DNA from: Chitinophagaceae bacterium
Lineage (GTDB): Bacteria; Bacteroidota; Bacteroidia; Chitinophagales; Chitinophagaceae
Direction: 5' to 3'
NCBI GenBank assembly: GCA_019695015.1
Contig: JAIBAV010000132.1
Span: 1-35,833 of the forward strand
DNA length: 35,833 nt
Shown here: positions 10,540 to 19,431 of the stretch, one piece after another
Layout of the letters: every line of letters begins with the position of its first letter
Numbering within the stretch: position 1 is the stretch's first letter
Translations under genes and position numbers: made by a program
The notes under the pieces: generated by a model
What the model was told of the DNA's origin: nothing
The model's database searches: none
What the model saw: the letters and a program-made list of their open reading frames with translations, nothing else

Positions 10540-12384
10540 ATGATACACTTTGATTTGCCAAAACAAAAATCATCTATTATTAAAGTTTTAGGTGTAGGTG
10601 GCGGAGGAAGCAATGCTGTAAACTTTATGTTTTCTCAAAATGTAGAAGGCGTAGATTTTATTATTTGCAATACCGATGCTAAAGCAATTGAACAAAGTAA
10701 AGTTCCTAATAAAATTCAATTAGGCCCATTTTTAACACAAGGTTTGGGTGCTGGTGCCAATCCAGAAGTTGGTAAAGCAGCAACAGAAGAAAGCTTAGAA
10801 GAAATAAAACGCATTTTAGAAGTAAATACCAAAATGGCTTTTATTACTGTTGGTATGGGTGGAGGAACAGGAACTGGTGGTGCACCAATTATTGCAAAAA
10901 TTTGTAAAGAACTAGGTATTTTAACAGTAGGAATAGTAACTACACCTTTTGGTTTTGAAGGTCCAAGACGTATGCACCAAGCAGAAGATGGTATTAAACA
11001 ATTGAAACCCTTTGTTGATACTTTATTAGTAATTAGCAACGATAAATTAAGAATGCAATATGGTAATTTAAAAATGGGAGAAGCATTTTCTAAAGCAGAT
11101 AATATTTTATCTACTGCTGCAAAATGTATCACAGATATTATCAATAGCCGTGGACATATTATTGTTGACTTTGCAGATGTTTGTACTGTAATGAAAAATG
11201 GTGGAGTAGCTATTTTAGGTAAGGCAGAAGTAGAAGGAGAAAACAGAGCCCAACTTGCAATTGAAGAAGCACTCAACTCTCCATTATTGAATGATAGTGA
11301 TATAAAAGGAGCTAAATGGATATTAATAAATATAAATAGTGCCGAAGGTGAACATGAGTGTACAATGGATGAATTAGAGATTATAAATAATTACTTGCGT
11401 ATGCAAGCAGGAGAACATACAGATGTTATTGTTGGTACAGGATATGATAATAATTTAGGGGGTAAAATTGGTATAACATTAGTGGCTACTGGTTTTGATG
11501 CAAAAGACCCATTTGCAAAACCTGTAGAAGTAAAAAAAGAAATGCCAAAACCTGAAAAAATTATCTTAACATTAGATAGCGATGTTGAAGAGAAAAAAGA
11601 AGAAGTGAAACCTTTCATTCAACAAGAGTTGCCATTAGTAGATAAAGATCCTTATGCACCAAGATTATTAGAATCACAAGATGAATTACAAAACAATAAT
11701 TTTCAGGATGTTTCCACAAGTACTCCACACAACGTAGAATTACTTAGTTCAGTAGAAGAAGAAAGCCCTATTTTGCACTATGAGTTAAGTACTGAAATAA
11801 CAGAGGAAGTAAATATAACTATACCTTCAGTTATAGATGAACAAACTACATCAACTACTGAAGAAAATAATGAAATTGAAACCAATAGGTTTCTTACAAA
11901 ACCATCTAATATCTATGCAGAGCCTGACTATGAGAAGCCATCGTCTATGTCCGGACATCTTATGGAACCTAATCTTACTACTGAACAAAATGAAGAGCTA
12001 CCGGAGCTCGAAATGAAGTTGGTAGAAAGAGATGTAAATCCAGTGGCGGCGGATGATGCAACAGTTAAAGCTCAAACGGAAATACCTGCTAATTTGTCTG
12101 CAGAGGAACCAGTTTTACTGGACGATGTAGAAGAGCAAAAACGCAGGGCGGTAGAAAGGCTACAGAAATTACGTAATCTGTCTTTCAATGTTAACAATAC
12201 CTCAGATCCTAACAATGAGTTTGATTCTGTTCCTGCTTACATTCGCCGCAACATGGAATTATTTGGAAATACGCTTACATCGGTTGAAAACTTTTACAGC
12301 AAGTACACTGTAAATAAAGATGAAAATGATCAAACTCAAATTTCTACTATAAATACTTTTTTAGATGGAAAAAAACCAGATTAA
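10540..12384 (+). CDS. ftsZ: Cell division protein FtsZ
   Basis: Tubulin-like GTPase forming the division ring. The globular part shows GVGGGGSNAVN (18-28), the tubulin signature GGGTGTGGAP at 107-116, and TPFGFEGPRR. At 614 residues it is much longer than E. coli FtsZ (383): after about residue 320 comes an acidic, low-complexity linker of some 240 residues. A peptide VPAYIRRN (564-571) resembles the conserved C-terminal FtsA/ZipA-binding peptide but is followed by 43 more residues. A long linker and extra tail are known in Bacteroidota. The last third is richer in CpG than the rest. A strong terminator follows. Confidence 0.97.
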   Translation: MIHFDLPKQKSSIIKVLGVGGGGSNAVNFMFSQNVEGVDFIICNTDAKAIEQSKVPNKIQLGPFLTQGLGAGANPEVGKAATEESLEEIKRILEVNTKMAFITVGMGGGTGTGGAPIIAKICKELGILTVGIVTTPFGFEGPRRMHQAEDGIKQLKPFVDTLLVISNDKLRMQYGNLKMGEAFSKADNILSTAAKCITDIINSRGHIIVDFADVCTVMKNGGVAILGKAEVEGENRAQLAIEEALNSPLLNDSDIKGAKWILININSAEGEHECTMDELEIINNYLRMQAGEHTDVIVGTGYDNNLGGKIGITLVATGFDAKDPFAKPVEVKKEMPKPEKIILTLDSDVEEKKEEVKPFIQQELPLVDKDPYAPRLLESQDELQNNNFQDVSTSTPHNVELLSSVEEESPILHYELSTEITEEVNITIPSVIDEQTTSTTEENNEIETNRFLTKPSNIYAEPDYEKPSSMSGHLMEPNLTTEQNEELPELEMKLVERDVNPVAADDATVKAQTEIPANLSAEEPVLLDDVEEQKRRAVERLQKLRNLSFNVNNTSDPNNEFDSVPAYIRRNMELFGNTLTSVENFYSKYTVNKDENDQTQISTINTFLDGKKPD

Positions 12385-12431
12385 ATAGGTTGGCTTTTAG
12401 AGATTTTCTTTTGAATGTGTTTTTTGTTGTG

Positions 12432-12465
12432 ATAATCGCTTCTGCAAAGAAGCGATTATTTTTTT
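12432..12465 (+). terminator. Strong intrinsic terminator after ftsZ
   Basis: A perfect 12-bp stem (12432-12443 pairing with 12448-12459) closes a GCAA loop and is followed by six T. It lies 48 bp after the ftsZ stop and two bases before the stop of the convergent rhomboid gene. The T-run is only on the plus-strand side, so it mainly ends the division cluster. Confidence 0.93.
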
Positions 12466-12467
12466 AA

Positions 12468-13103
12468 CTACTTTGCCCACTCAAGTATAGACTGAATAAA
12501 ATTATTTACAGGATCAAAACTGCTTAAAATATAACAAGCTCCTATAAAAAATATTAATCCATATACAGCACCCCAAATATGAGCAGAGTGGTTAATATTA
12601 TCTTCGCCCTTTTTGGCTAAATGCCAGGAAACATATAAATATATTGGTGCAAAAATGAACCCTGGAATAATTGGAGGTAAAATAAATATTCCAATTTTTG
12701 CAGTTGGAAATAAAAAAATACCAACAAAAACAATGGCAGATACAGCACCAGATGCTCCTAAACTTCTATAATAACTATTTTGTTTTTGTTTTAAATAAGT
12801 TGGCAATAAACATATTACTAATGTACTAAAATATAACACTACATAAAGAACATTTCCTCTAGTACCAAAAATATATTTAAAATTATTCTCAACCGCCTCT
12901 CCAAACATATATAACGATAACATATTAAAAGCAAGATGTACAACATCTGCATGAATAAAGCCACAAGTAATAAATCTATACCATTGATTTTGGTTGGTAA
13001 TGGAGGGTGGATAAAAAATTAAATCGTTAACTATTTTTTCGTTTTTAAATGCAGAGAATGAAATAATAGCTGTTACTATAATTATAATTAAGGTAAAACT
13101 CAT
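12468..13103 (-). CDS. Rhomboid family intramembrane serine protease
   Basis: Membrane protease with about six hydrophobic segments. The family motifs are present: HLAFN (His56 to Asn60), GASGA with the likely nucleophile Ser118, and NHSAHIWG with the likely partner His175. The 211-residue length is normal for a minimal bacterial rhomboid. The substrate is unknown. It is the last of three minus-strand genes (caspase-like, rlmH, rhomboid); 47 bp separate it from rlmH, and it converges on ftsZ. Confidence 0.9.
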   Translation of the reverse strand: MSFTLIIIIVTAIISFSAFKNEKIVNDLIFYPPSITNQNQWYRFITCGFIHADVVHLAFNMLSLYMFGEAVENNFKYIFGTRGNVLYVVLYFSTLVICLLPTYLKQKQNSYYRSLGASGAVSAIVFVGIFLFPTAKIGIFILPPIIPGFIFAPIYLYVSWHLAKKGEDNINHSAHIWGAVYGLIFFIGACYILSSFDPVNNFIQSILEWAK

Positions 13104-13150
13104 TATACAAAATTAATTAATTGAGAATCTAATAAAATAAATAAAAAAAA

Positions 13151-13624
13151 TTATTTGTGATGATACCTTTCGTTTTTAATAATAGTACAAGCCCTATACA
13201 ACTGCTCTGCAATAATTAATCTTACTAGCATGTGAGGAAAAACAAATTGAGATAAACTTAAAACGGTATCAGCTCTTTTAAAAACTGTATCGTCAACGCC
13301 AAATGCACCACCAATTAAGAATATGATTTTTTTTGTACTTTGGTTTGCTTGCAGCTCTATAAAGTTAGCTAATTGAATAGAGGATAATTGTTTGCCCCTT
13401 TCGTCTAATAAAACCAAAAAATCTGCTTTTTGTATTAAGGGTAAAATTATTCCAGCTTCTTCTTTTTTTAGATCCTTTTCATTTAATGCTGCATTGTTTT
13501 TTGGTGGGGCAATAATTTTCCATTCTGTTGTAAAATATTTAGTAAGCCTGTTAGTGAAATCTTCAACACCCTCTTTTATATAACTTTCATGCTGCTTGCC
13601 TATGCTCCAAATTTGAATTTTCAT
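13151..13624 (-). CDS. rlmH: 23S rRNA (pseudouridine1915-N3)-methyltransferase RlmH
   Basis: SPOUT-fold methyltransferase that modifies pseudouridine 1915 of 23S rRNA on the ribosome. The length (157) matches the family. The SAM-binding knot region FLIGGAFGVDD and the end with FPHMLVRLIIAEQLYRA and a basic NERYHHK tail are diagnostic. It begins 15 bp after the stop of the caspase-like gene and is probably read from the same transcript. Confidence 0.95.
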   Translation of the reverse strand: MKIQIWSIGKQHESYIKEGVEDFTNRLTKYFTTEWKIIAPPKNNAALNEKDLKKEEAGIILPLIQKADFLVLLDERGKQLSSIQLANFIELQANQSTKKIIFLIGGAFGVDDTVFKRADTVLSLSQFVFPHMLVRLIIAEQLYRACTIIKNERYHHK

Positions 13625-13639
13625 TTTTTGGAAATAATT

Positions 13640-15625
13640 TTATTTGCTTTTTCTTAAAGTAAAACCAACTGTTTTAATTGCAATATCATCCATTTTAACT
13701 GGGGTACTTCTGGTTAATGTATTTTTATTTTTCGGAAATAAATCATCCATAGCTTTTTCTATTGGTTTTAGTTTTGTGTTTATTGTTCTTGTTGAATACA
13801 GTTGAAAAGATGGCCTTAAATCAATAGGATAGGGAGAGAAAATAACTTTTAAAAATTCTTTACCAGTAATACTCGTTTCATCGGTATATATAGTAAACTG
13901 CCTTTCTTCATTTTTTCTTAAAGAGTAATCTGCATCATTAGCAAGTTTAGAAGTATCGGGTATTAAAATTTTTATATTATTATCTGGCAATAAATCTAAT
14001 ACAGTAAAATATAAAATACCATCGTAATTGCTTTTAATTTTTAATTGAAAACTATCATTTGGATAAAAAATTAATTCATTATCGCTAACGGCTTTTTGCA
14101 ATGGATGTATGGTTACTTGTACATTATTATAAAGGCTTCCACCATCTTCCATTTTTCGTAAATATTTTACTCTCATGCCTTTTTTTATACTTTCTAACAA
14201 GTCTTCTAAATTGTTTGCACTTAAGGAATCATTTGTAGAAAATTTTGAAGAGTACCTAACACTATCATTCTTCTCAATTAATTGAATGTAGGTTGAATTG
14301 TTTTCCTGAGAAATGTTTAAGGTATAATCTGGATTATTATTTTTTAATAAAAAAGGTTGCTGTTGCAAAAAATGTTGCAATTGTTTTTCTATTGCATTTG
14401 TAGCAGTTGGTATTTTATTTTGAATATTGTAAGATGCTGTAACAGCACCATATACTAGAGATTCAACTTTTACTTCGTAAGTATTTTTATTAGATAATTT
14501 TTTAGTAGCAATACATATACTTTGAAAATTATTGGCTTGTTGTACAAATGCTTTACAATACAATTCTGTAGTGCCCATAACATAAACATTTAGCTCTGTT
14601 CCGGTATTAATGTTATTGAATTGGCCTCTTTGAATAACAAAAGTAGTATCGTTAAAATTATTTGCTGCATTGTTAAAACGTTGCTCCACTGCTATTATAT
14701 CTTTTAAAGGAATGAATTGATTACTGAATACTTTTAAGGTTCCGTTACCTTCAAACATGGGTATTTGAGTTGGCTCATCTGCTTGTACTGTTGCTTTTAC
14801 TTTTTCAAATAATAAATTATAATTACAGTTAATTGGCAAGTTAGTAATAGCTTTAGAAAATGCATAAGACAAAGACCCAACACTTTTTCCATTTTTGTCG
14901 GTTGTTTCTTTATTTGCCTGGTTAGGGCTACTTCCACTAAATACTACCAGGCTTCCTAATTTTTCTTTAATACTACTTAAAAACCCAGTTTCTGTTATAG
15001 ATAAATTAAGGTTTATATTGGGTGTGTAATTATTACTTTTACAAGGCTCAGGTACACCACGTACAATGCTTGCACTTCTTGTTGCAGTGCCAGAATGGCA
15101 AGCATCTAAAACAACTACAACACTTCCTTTACTACCTACTTTTCTTCGAATGGCAATGAGTTTTTCTTCTAACAAATCATCTCTAAAATGGTTTTGGCCT
15201 TTATAGTCCACCTCATCCCACATGCCTTTTGCATCATAAGGTATCAATGCTTCATCGTATCCATCTGCTTCATCTAATTTACCATCTTTTGCATCATCTT
15301 GTATTTGTTGACCATGCCCCGAAAAATGAAAATAAACAATATCGCCAGCCATTGCTTTATCTGCTAATTTATCTAATGCAACTACCATTGCTTTTTTAGT
15401 TGCTTTTTCATTTACAATTGTTACAATATTATTTTCGGTAAAGCCATTTTCTAATAAAGCTGCTTTCATATATTGTAAATCTCTTTCAGAGCTTAAGTTT
15501 CTCCAGTAGCGTTGTCCTTCTGGATATTTTCCAATTCCAATAAGCAATGCTATTTTTTTTTGAGCATATATATTTTGGTTAAAAACTAATACAAATAGCA
15601 ACAGTATAATTTTAAACCTTTTCAT
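13640..15625 (-). CDS. Secreted caspase-fold (metacaspase-like) peptidase with C-terminal DUF4384-like domain
   Basis: The 661-residue protein starts with a signal peptide (residues 1-22, cut probably after YAQ). A C14 caspase domain follows: the catalytic His104 in FHFSGHGQQ and Cys176 in VVLDACHSGT are both present, as is the acidic DGYDEALIPYD segment typical of metacaspases. The middle (about 310-500) is polar and unassigned. From about residue 518 (LIFYPNDSFQLKIK) the sequence resembles DUF4384, often found behind caspase domains. Export implies action outside the cytoplasm. An exact TAnnTTTG box precedes it. The substrate is unknown; orthocaspases usually cut after Arg or Lys. Confidence 0.88.
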   Translation of the reverse strand: MKRFKIILLLFVLVFNQNIYAQKKIALLIGIGKYPEGQRYWRNLSSERDLQYMKAALLENGFTENNIVTIVNEKATKKAMVVALDKLADKAMAGDIVYFHFSGHGQQIQDDAKDGKLDEADGYDEALIPYDAKGMWDEVDYKGQNHFRDDLLEEKLIAIRRKVGSKGSVVVVLDACHSGTATRSASIVRGVPEPCKSNNYTPNINLNLSITETGFLSSIKEKLGSLVVFSGSSPNQANKETTDKNGKSVGSLSYAFSKAITNLPINCNYNLLFEKVKATVQADEPTQIPMFEGNGTLKVFSNQFIPLKDIIAVEQRFNNAANNFNDTTFVIQRGQFNNINTGTELNVYVMGTTELYCKAFVQQANNFQSICIATKKLSNKNTYEVKVESLVYGAVTASYNIQNKIPTATNAIEKQLQHFLQQQPFLLKNNNPDYTLNISQENNSTYIQLIEKNDSVRYSSKFSTNDSLSANNLEDLLESIKKGMRVKYLRKMEDGGSLYNNVQVTIHPLQKAVSDNELIFYPNDSFQLKIKSNYDGILYFTVLDLLPDNNIKILIPDTSKLANDADYSLRKNEERQFTIYTDETSITGKEFLKVIFSPYPIDLRPSFQLYSTRTINTKLKPIEKAMDDLFPKNKNTLTRSTPVKMDDIAIKTVGFTLRKSK

Positions 15626-15639
15626 AATTTTATTTTATT

Positions 15640-15647
15640 CAAATTTA
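15640..15647 (-). promoter_or_regulatory. Possible -7 box for the caspase-like gene
   Basis: The minus strand reads TAAATTTG, an exact match to the Bacteroidota -7 element TAnnTTTG, about 14 bases before the ATG at 15625. No convincing -33 TTG/TTTG lies at the expected distance, so this is tentative. Confidence 0.4.
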
Positions 15648-15788
15648 ATACATTATGTAAAACATTGCTGTAAGTGACATTTTTAGATTACTGTTTTATG
15701 TTAATTTTTAAATGCTATTTAAAAAATTAATTATTATAGAAATCTATTTATTGAAAGCTCAAAAAATTAAACCTGAACCATAAATCTT

Positions 15789-15796
15789 TACTTTTG
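15789..15796 (+). promoter_or_regulatory. Probable -7 box for tRNA-Arg
   Basis: TACTTTTG fits TAnnTTTG exactly and ends nine bases before the mature tRNA 5' end, a sensible place for tRNA transcription to begin. The -33 element is not clear. Confidence 0.55.
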
Positions 15797-15805
15797 TTGT
15801 TTAAT

Positions 15806-15877
15806 GGCCTTGTAGTACAATGGATAGTACAGAAGTTTCCGAAGCTTCTGATTCAGGTTCGATTCCTGACGAGGCCA
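15806..15877 (+). tRNA. tRNA-Arg (anticodon CCG)
   Basis: A full cloverleaf can be folded: acceptor stem GGCCTTG with CGAGGCC (two G-U/U-G type pairs allowed), a 4-bp D stem GTAC/GTAC, an anticodon stem of five pairs from 15832 closing the loop TTCCGAA, a 4-base variable loop, and a T arm with the loop TTCGATT. The anticodon CCG (15839-15841) reads CGG, hence arginine. The discriminator is A at 15877 and no CCA is encoded. T-rich sequence follows. Confidence 0.95.
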
Positions 15878-15973
15878 CTTATAGTTTTTTTAAAAATAAG
15901 TTCAGTTTTTTTATAAATGGTAATTAATTACTGTTTTTTGTTGTTATTTTTCCGCTTTCTAAAACTTCAAACC

Positions 15974-18460
15974 ATGACTAACAAACGCCTTATTACACTA
16001 CTTGCATTTATTTTTATTGCAGCAGTGGTGTACGCACAACCAAAAGCTAATTATAGATTAGCTTCTAAGTATTCTCCTAAAAAATTAGATAAAATTGTTT
16101 ATTCCTTAAATGTTGATCCACATTGGCTAAAAAATGGAAACCGTTTTTGGTATGTTTACGAAACCAACCAAGGTAAAAAATGGTATATTGTTGATGCTAA
16201 TAAAGGAGAAAAAAAGTATCTTTTTGATAACGATAAAATGGCTGCTGAAATTTCTAAAATTGTAAAAGACCCATTCGATGCTCAAAATCTTGGATTAGAC
16301 AGCATTCGCTTTATTGGCGATGAAACTAAATTTCAATTTGAAGTAAAAAGTACAGAAGAAATAGAGAAAAAAGATACCACAGCAAAAGATAAAAAAGATG
16401 CTAAGCCCATAAAAGAAAAAAAGGTTTTCTATTTTGAATATGATATTAATACAGGTTTAGTAACGGAATTGCAAGGGTTTAAAAAACCAAAACGCAAACC
16501 ATTTTGGGCTAATATGTCGCCAGATGGCAATACAATTGTTTTTGGCAAACATCATAATTTGTTTTATATGGATAAAGCCAATTATGAAAAAGCATTATTA
16601 AATGAAAAAGATAGCACAATTGTAGAACACCCTTTAACTACAGATGGAGAAGAATATTTCTCGTATTATGGTGGAGGTGCATACAGTGGTAATGGGGAAA
16701 ATAATGTAGAAAAAGAAAAAAATAAAGATGATCGCAAACCAGTTTTTATCATGTGGAGCCCAGATAGTAAACATTTTGCACTTACCAAATCTGATGCTAG
16801 AAAAGTGAAAGAATTATGGGTAATTAACAGTGCTGCAGATCCAAGACCAACAATTGAAACTTACAAGTATTGGATGCCTGGAGAAAAAGAAAGTCCTAAA
16901 GATTATATGATGGTGTTTAATATGAACACTAAAAAAGGAAAAGAAGTTAAAGTAAGCAATTTTAAAGATCAGGATTTGAATTTGTATAGCCAACCATCTT
17001 TGCAAAATACAAGAGACGATATGTTTAAACCATTTTTATGGTTAGGAACTAATACACAATTTTATTTTAGCAGAACAAGTAGAGACCTTAAAAAAATTGA
17101 CCAATGTTTATACGACATCTCTGCCGATTCGGTTAAAGTTCTTATTGAAGAAAGAATGAACACCTCCATTGAAATAAGAAGACCAGGACTTGTTAATAAT
17201 GGTAAAGAATTAATTGAGTGGAGCGAAAGAGATGGCTGGGCTCATTTTTATTTGTACGATGAAAATGGAAAATTAAAAAACCAAATCACGAGTGGCCCAT
17301 GGCATTGTGAAAATATAATCAATATTGATGAGAAAAAAAGAGTGCTGTATTTTACTGCTAATGCAAAAGAGAAAAATGAAAACCCTTACTACCTTCATTT
17401 ATACAAAGTAAATTTTGATGGTACTGGTTTAAAATTATTAAACGAAGGAGATTTTGATCACCAAATTAGCCTGAATGATAATAACGCTTTTTTTGTCAAT
17501 AATTTTTCGAGAGTAAACACTACTCCAAAATCTGTTTTATATAACAACGAAGGCAAAAAAGTATTAGATTTAGAAACAGCAGATTTAAGCTCGTTATTTG
17601 CTACAGGGTATAAATTTCCAGAACCATTTAAAGTTAAAGCAGATGATGGTATTACAGACTTATATGGTGTAATGTATAAGCCTTTTGATTTTGATAGCAC
17701 AAAGAAATATCCATTGATTGAATATGTTTACCCTGGCCCACAAACAGAAGCTGTAAATGCAAGTTTTAGTAGAGGAATGGATAGAGTGGATAGACTAGCA
17801 CAACTTGGTTTTATTGTAGTTACTGTTGGTAATAGAGGAGGGCATCCATCCAGAAGTAAATGGTACCACAACTTTGGTTATGGAAATTTAAGAGATTATG
17901 GCTTAGCCGATAAAAAAGCAACTGCTGAACAATTAGCAGATAGATTTTCTTTTATTGACATAAACAAAGTAGGTATTCATGGCCATAGTGGTGGTGGTTT
18001 TATGAGTACTGCTGCCATGTTGGTTTATCCAGATTTCTTTAAAGTTGCTGTAAGCAATGCAGGTAATCACGATAACAGTGTTTACAATCGTTGGTGGAGT
18101 GAAAAACATCATGGAGTAAAAGAAATTATTAGTGCTAAAGGAGATACAAGCTTTGCATATAGTATTGATAAAAACCCAGATGTTGCTAAAAACTTAAAAG
18201 GAAGATTATTATTAATTCATGGAGAAATTGATAACAACGTACATCCAGCAAACACAATGAGGGTTGTAAATGCTTTAATAAAAGCTAATAAAAGATTTGA
18301 TATGTTATTATTACCAACACAACGACATGCTTTTGGTAATATGACAGAATATTGGTTTTGGAAAACTGCAGATTACTTCACCTATTGGCTAATGGGAGAC
18401 AAAACTGACCATGAAGTAGATATTGAAGAAATAAACAGAGAAATTGAAAAGAAGAAATAA
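15974..18460 (+). CDS. Secreted DPP-IV-like S9 family serine peptidase
   Basis: Extracytoplasmic prolyl-oligopeptidase-family enzyme, probably releasing dipeptides from peptides. The start at 15974 gives a clean signal peptide (MTNKRLITLLAFIF... to YAQ, about 22 residues) and 828 residues; the frame is open 19 codons further upstream, but that extension would bury the signal. An N-terminal beta-propeller region precedes an alpha/beta-hydrolase domain with GHSGGG (Ser672), HGEID (Asp753) and QRHAF (His785), the complete S9 triad in order. A TATTTTTC sequence at 15945, close to the promoter consensus, also favours the later start. A hairpin terminator follows. The specificity for X-Pro is inferred from family only. 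Confidence 0.92.
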   Translation: MTNKRLITLLAFIFIAAVVYAQPKANYRLASKYSPKKLDKIVYSLNVDPHWLKNGNRFWYVYETNQGKKWYIVDANKGEKKYLFDNDKMAAEISKIVKDPFDAQNLGLDSIRFIGDETKFQFEVKSTEEIEKKDTTAKDKKDAKPIKEKKVFYFEYDINTGLVTELQGFKKPKRKPFWANMSPDGNTIVFGKHHNLFYMDKANYEKALLNEKDSTIVEHPLTTDGEEYFSYYGGGAYSGNGENNVEKEKNKDDRKPVFIMWSPDSKHFALTKSDARKVKELWVINSAADPRPTIETYKYWMPGEKESPKDYMMVFNMNTKKGKEVKVSNFKDQDLNLYSQPSLQNTRDDMFKPFLWLGTNTQFYFSRTSRDLKKIDQCLYDISADSVKVLIEERMNTSIEIRRPGLVNNGKELIEWSERDGWAHFYLYDENGKLKNQITSGPWHCENIINIDEKKRVLYFTANAKEKNENPYYLHLYKVNFDGTGLKLLNEGDFDHQISLNDNNAFFVNNFSRVNTTPKSVLYNNEGKKVLDLETADLSSLFATGYKFPEPFKVKADDGITDLYGVMYKPFDFDSTKKYPLIEYVYPGPQTEAVNASFSRGMDRVDRLAQLGFIVVTVGNRGGHPSRSKWYHNFGYGNLRDYGLADKKATAEQLADRFSFIDINKVGIHGHSGGGFMSTAAMLVYPDFFKVAVSNAGNHDNSVYNRWWSEKHHGVKEIISAKGDTSFAYSIDKNPDVAKNLKGRLLLIHGEIDNNVHPANTMRVVNALIKANKRFDMLLLPTQRHAFGNMTEYWFWKTADYFTYWLMGDKTDHEVDIEEINREIEKKK

Positions 18461-18482
18461 CCTAACCAGGCTATTTCTTTCT

Positions 18483-18515
18483 AAAAGGTTGCATAGTTTT
18501 AATGCAACCTTTTTT
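18483..18515 (+). terminator. Intrinsic terminator after the S9 peptidase
   Basis: A 12-bp stem (18483-18494 with 18502-18513) with a seven-base loop ends in a T-run and begins with an A-run, 22 bp after the S9 peptidase stop. The A-rich left side means it could also work on the opposite strand. Confidence 0.88.
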
Positions 18516-18562
18516 AATTAAAATTTATTCAAACTTTAAAATAAAACTCATACCTAACAGCT

Positions 18563-18570
18563 TATTTTTG
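18563..18570 (+). promoter_or_regulatory. Possible -7 box for the SDR gene
   Basis: TATTTTTG, followed by CA, matches TAnnTTTG exactly and lies 25 bases before the ATG at 18596. The preceding terminator means this gene needs its own promoter. The -33 element is weak. Confidence 0.5.
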
Positions 18571-18595
18571 CAATAATTATTTATAAAGATTTTGC

Positions 18596-19402
18596 ATGGA
18601 AAATTTTACCCAAAAAGTAATTGTAATAACAGGCGGTTCTGATGGAATTGGAAAAGCTTTAGTGGAAGCATTTTTAAAATTAGGAGCCAAAGTGGCTACA
18701 TGTGGAAGAAATTATGATAAACTGTATCAGTTGCAATCTTCACACACAGGAATGCCTCTTTTAATACATACTGCAGATGTAAGTAACGAACAAGAATGTA
18801 TAAACTTTATTCATACTGTTGTAAAAAATTTTGGAACTATTGATATTTTGATTAACAATGCTGGAGTTTCTATGAGGTCATTATTTGAAGACGTAGAAAT
18901 AGAGGCTTTACGAAAAGTTGTAGATGTTAATTTATGGGGTACTGTAAATTGTACCAAATATGCACTGCCATACATTTTAAAATCAAAAGGCTCTATAGTT
19001 GGTATATCTTCTATTGCAGGCTTTAGAGGCTTGCCAGGGCGTACTGGTTACTCAGCATCTAAATTTGCAGTTAATGGTTTCTTAGAGGCATTAAGAACAG
19101 AACTTTTACACTCTGGTGTTAATGTAATGTGGATTTGCCCAGGCTTTACAGCTTCCAATATTAGAAGGGCAGCATTAAACTATAAAGGGCAGGCTCATGG
19201 CGAAACATCTATGGATGAAGGTAAAATGATGAGTGCCGAAGATTGTGCAACGCATATAATTAAAGCAATCTATAAAAGAAAACGAACTTTAATTTTAACA
19301 AACACAGGTAAAAAAACTGTGTGGTTAAATAAATTTTTACCAGCTTTAGCAGATAAGTTTACCTATAATTATTTTTTCAAAAACGGAAAATTATTCAAAT
19401 AA
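18596..19402 (+). CDS. Short-chain dehydrogenase/reductase (SDR) family oxidoreductase
   Basis: NAD(P)-dependent Rossmann-fold oxidoreductase of 268 residues. The dinucleotide loop TGGSDGIGKA (12-21), the structural NNAGVS, the active-site Ser in SIAGFRG and the catalytic pair in YSASKFA are all present, so it should be active. The substrate cannot be read from sequence; relatives are often annotated as ketoreductases or as enzymes of lipid or sugar metabolism. It starts after its own promoter-like box and is followed by the SAM-hydrolase-like gene after 29 bp. Confidence 0.88.
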   Translation: MENFTQKVIVITGGSDGIGKALVEAFLKLGAKVATCGRNYDKLYQLQSSHTGMPLLIHTADVSNEQECINFIHTVVKNFGTIDILINNAGVSMRSLFEDVEIEALRKVVDVNLWGTVNCTKYALPYILKSKGSIVGISSIAGFRGLPGRTGYSASKFAVNGFLEALRTELLHSGVNVMWICPGFTASNIRRAALNYKGQAHGETSMDEGKMMSAEDCATHIIKAIYKRKRTLILTNTGKKTVWLNKFLPALADKFTYNYFFKNGKLFK

Positions 19403-19431
19403 CCAATTCAACTTTATTTCTATCTTAAAAT

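Noticed and set aside
10716..11276. 186-codon open frame antisense to ftsZ
   Set aside because: It is the mirror of a highly conserved GTPase coding region, has no protein-like features and no promoter; the openness follows from codon bias of ftsZ.
53..12384. Missing murF and ddl in the wall cluster as evidence of gene loss
   Set aside because: The order murE-mraY-murD-ftsW-murG-murC-ftsQ-ftsA-ftsZ without murF and ddl is a usual Bacteroidota arrangement; those genes normally lie elsewhere.
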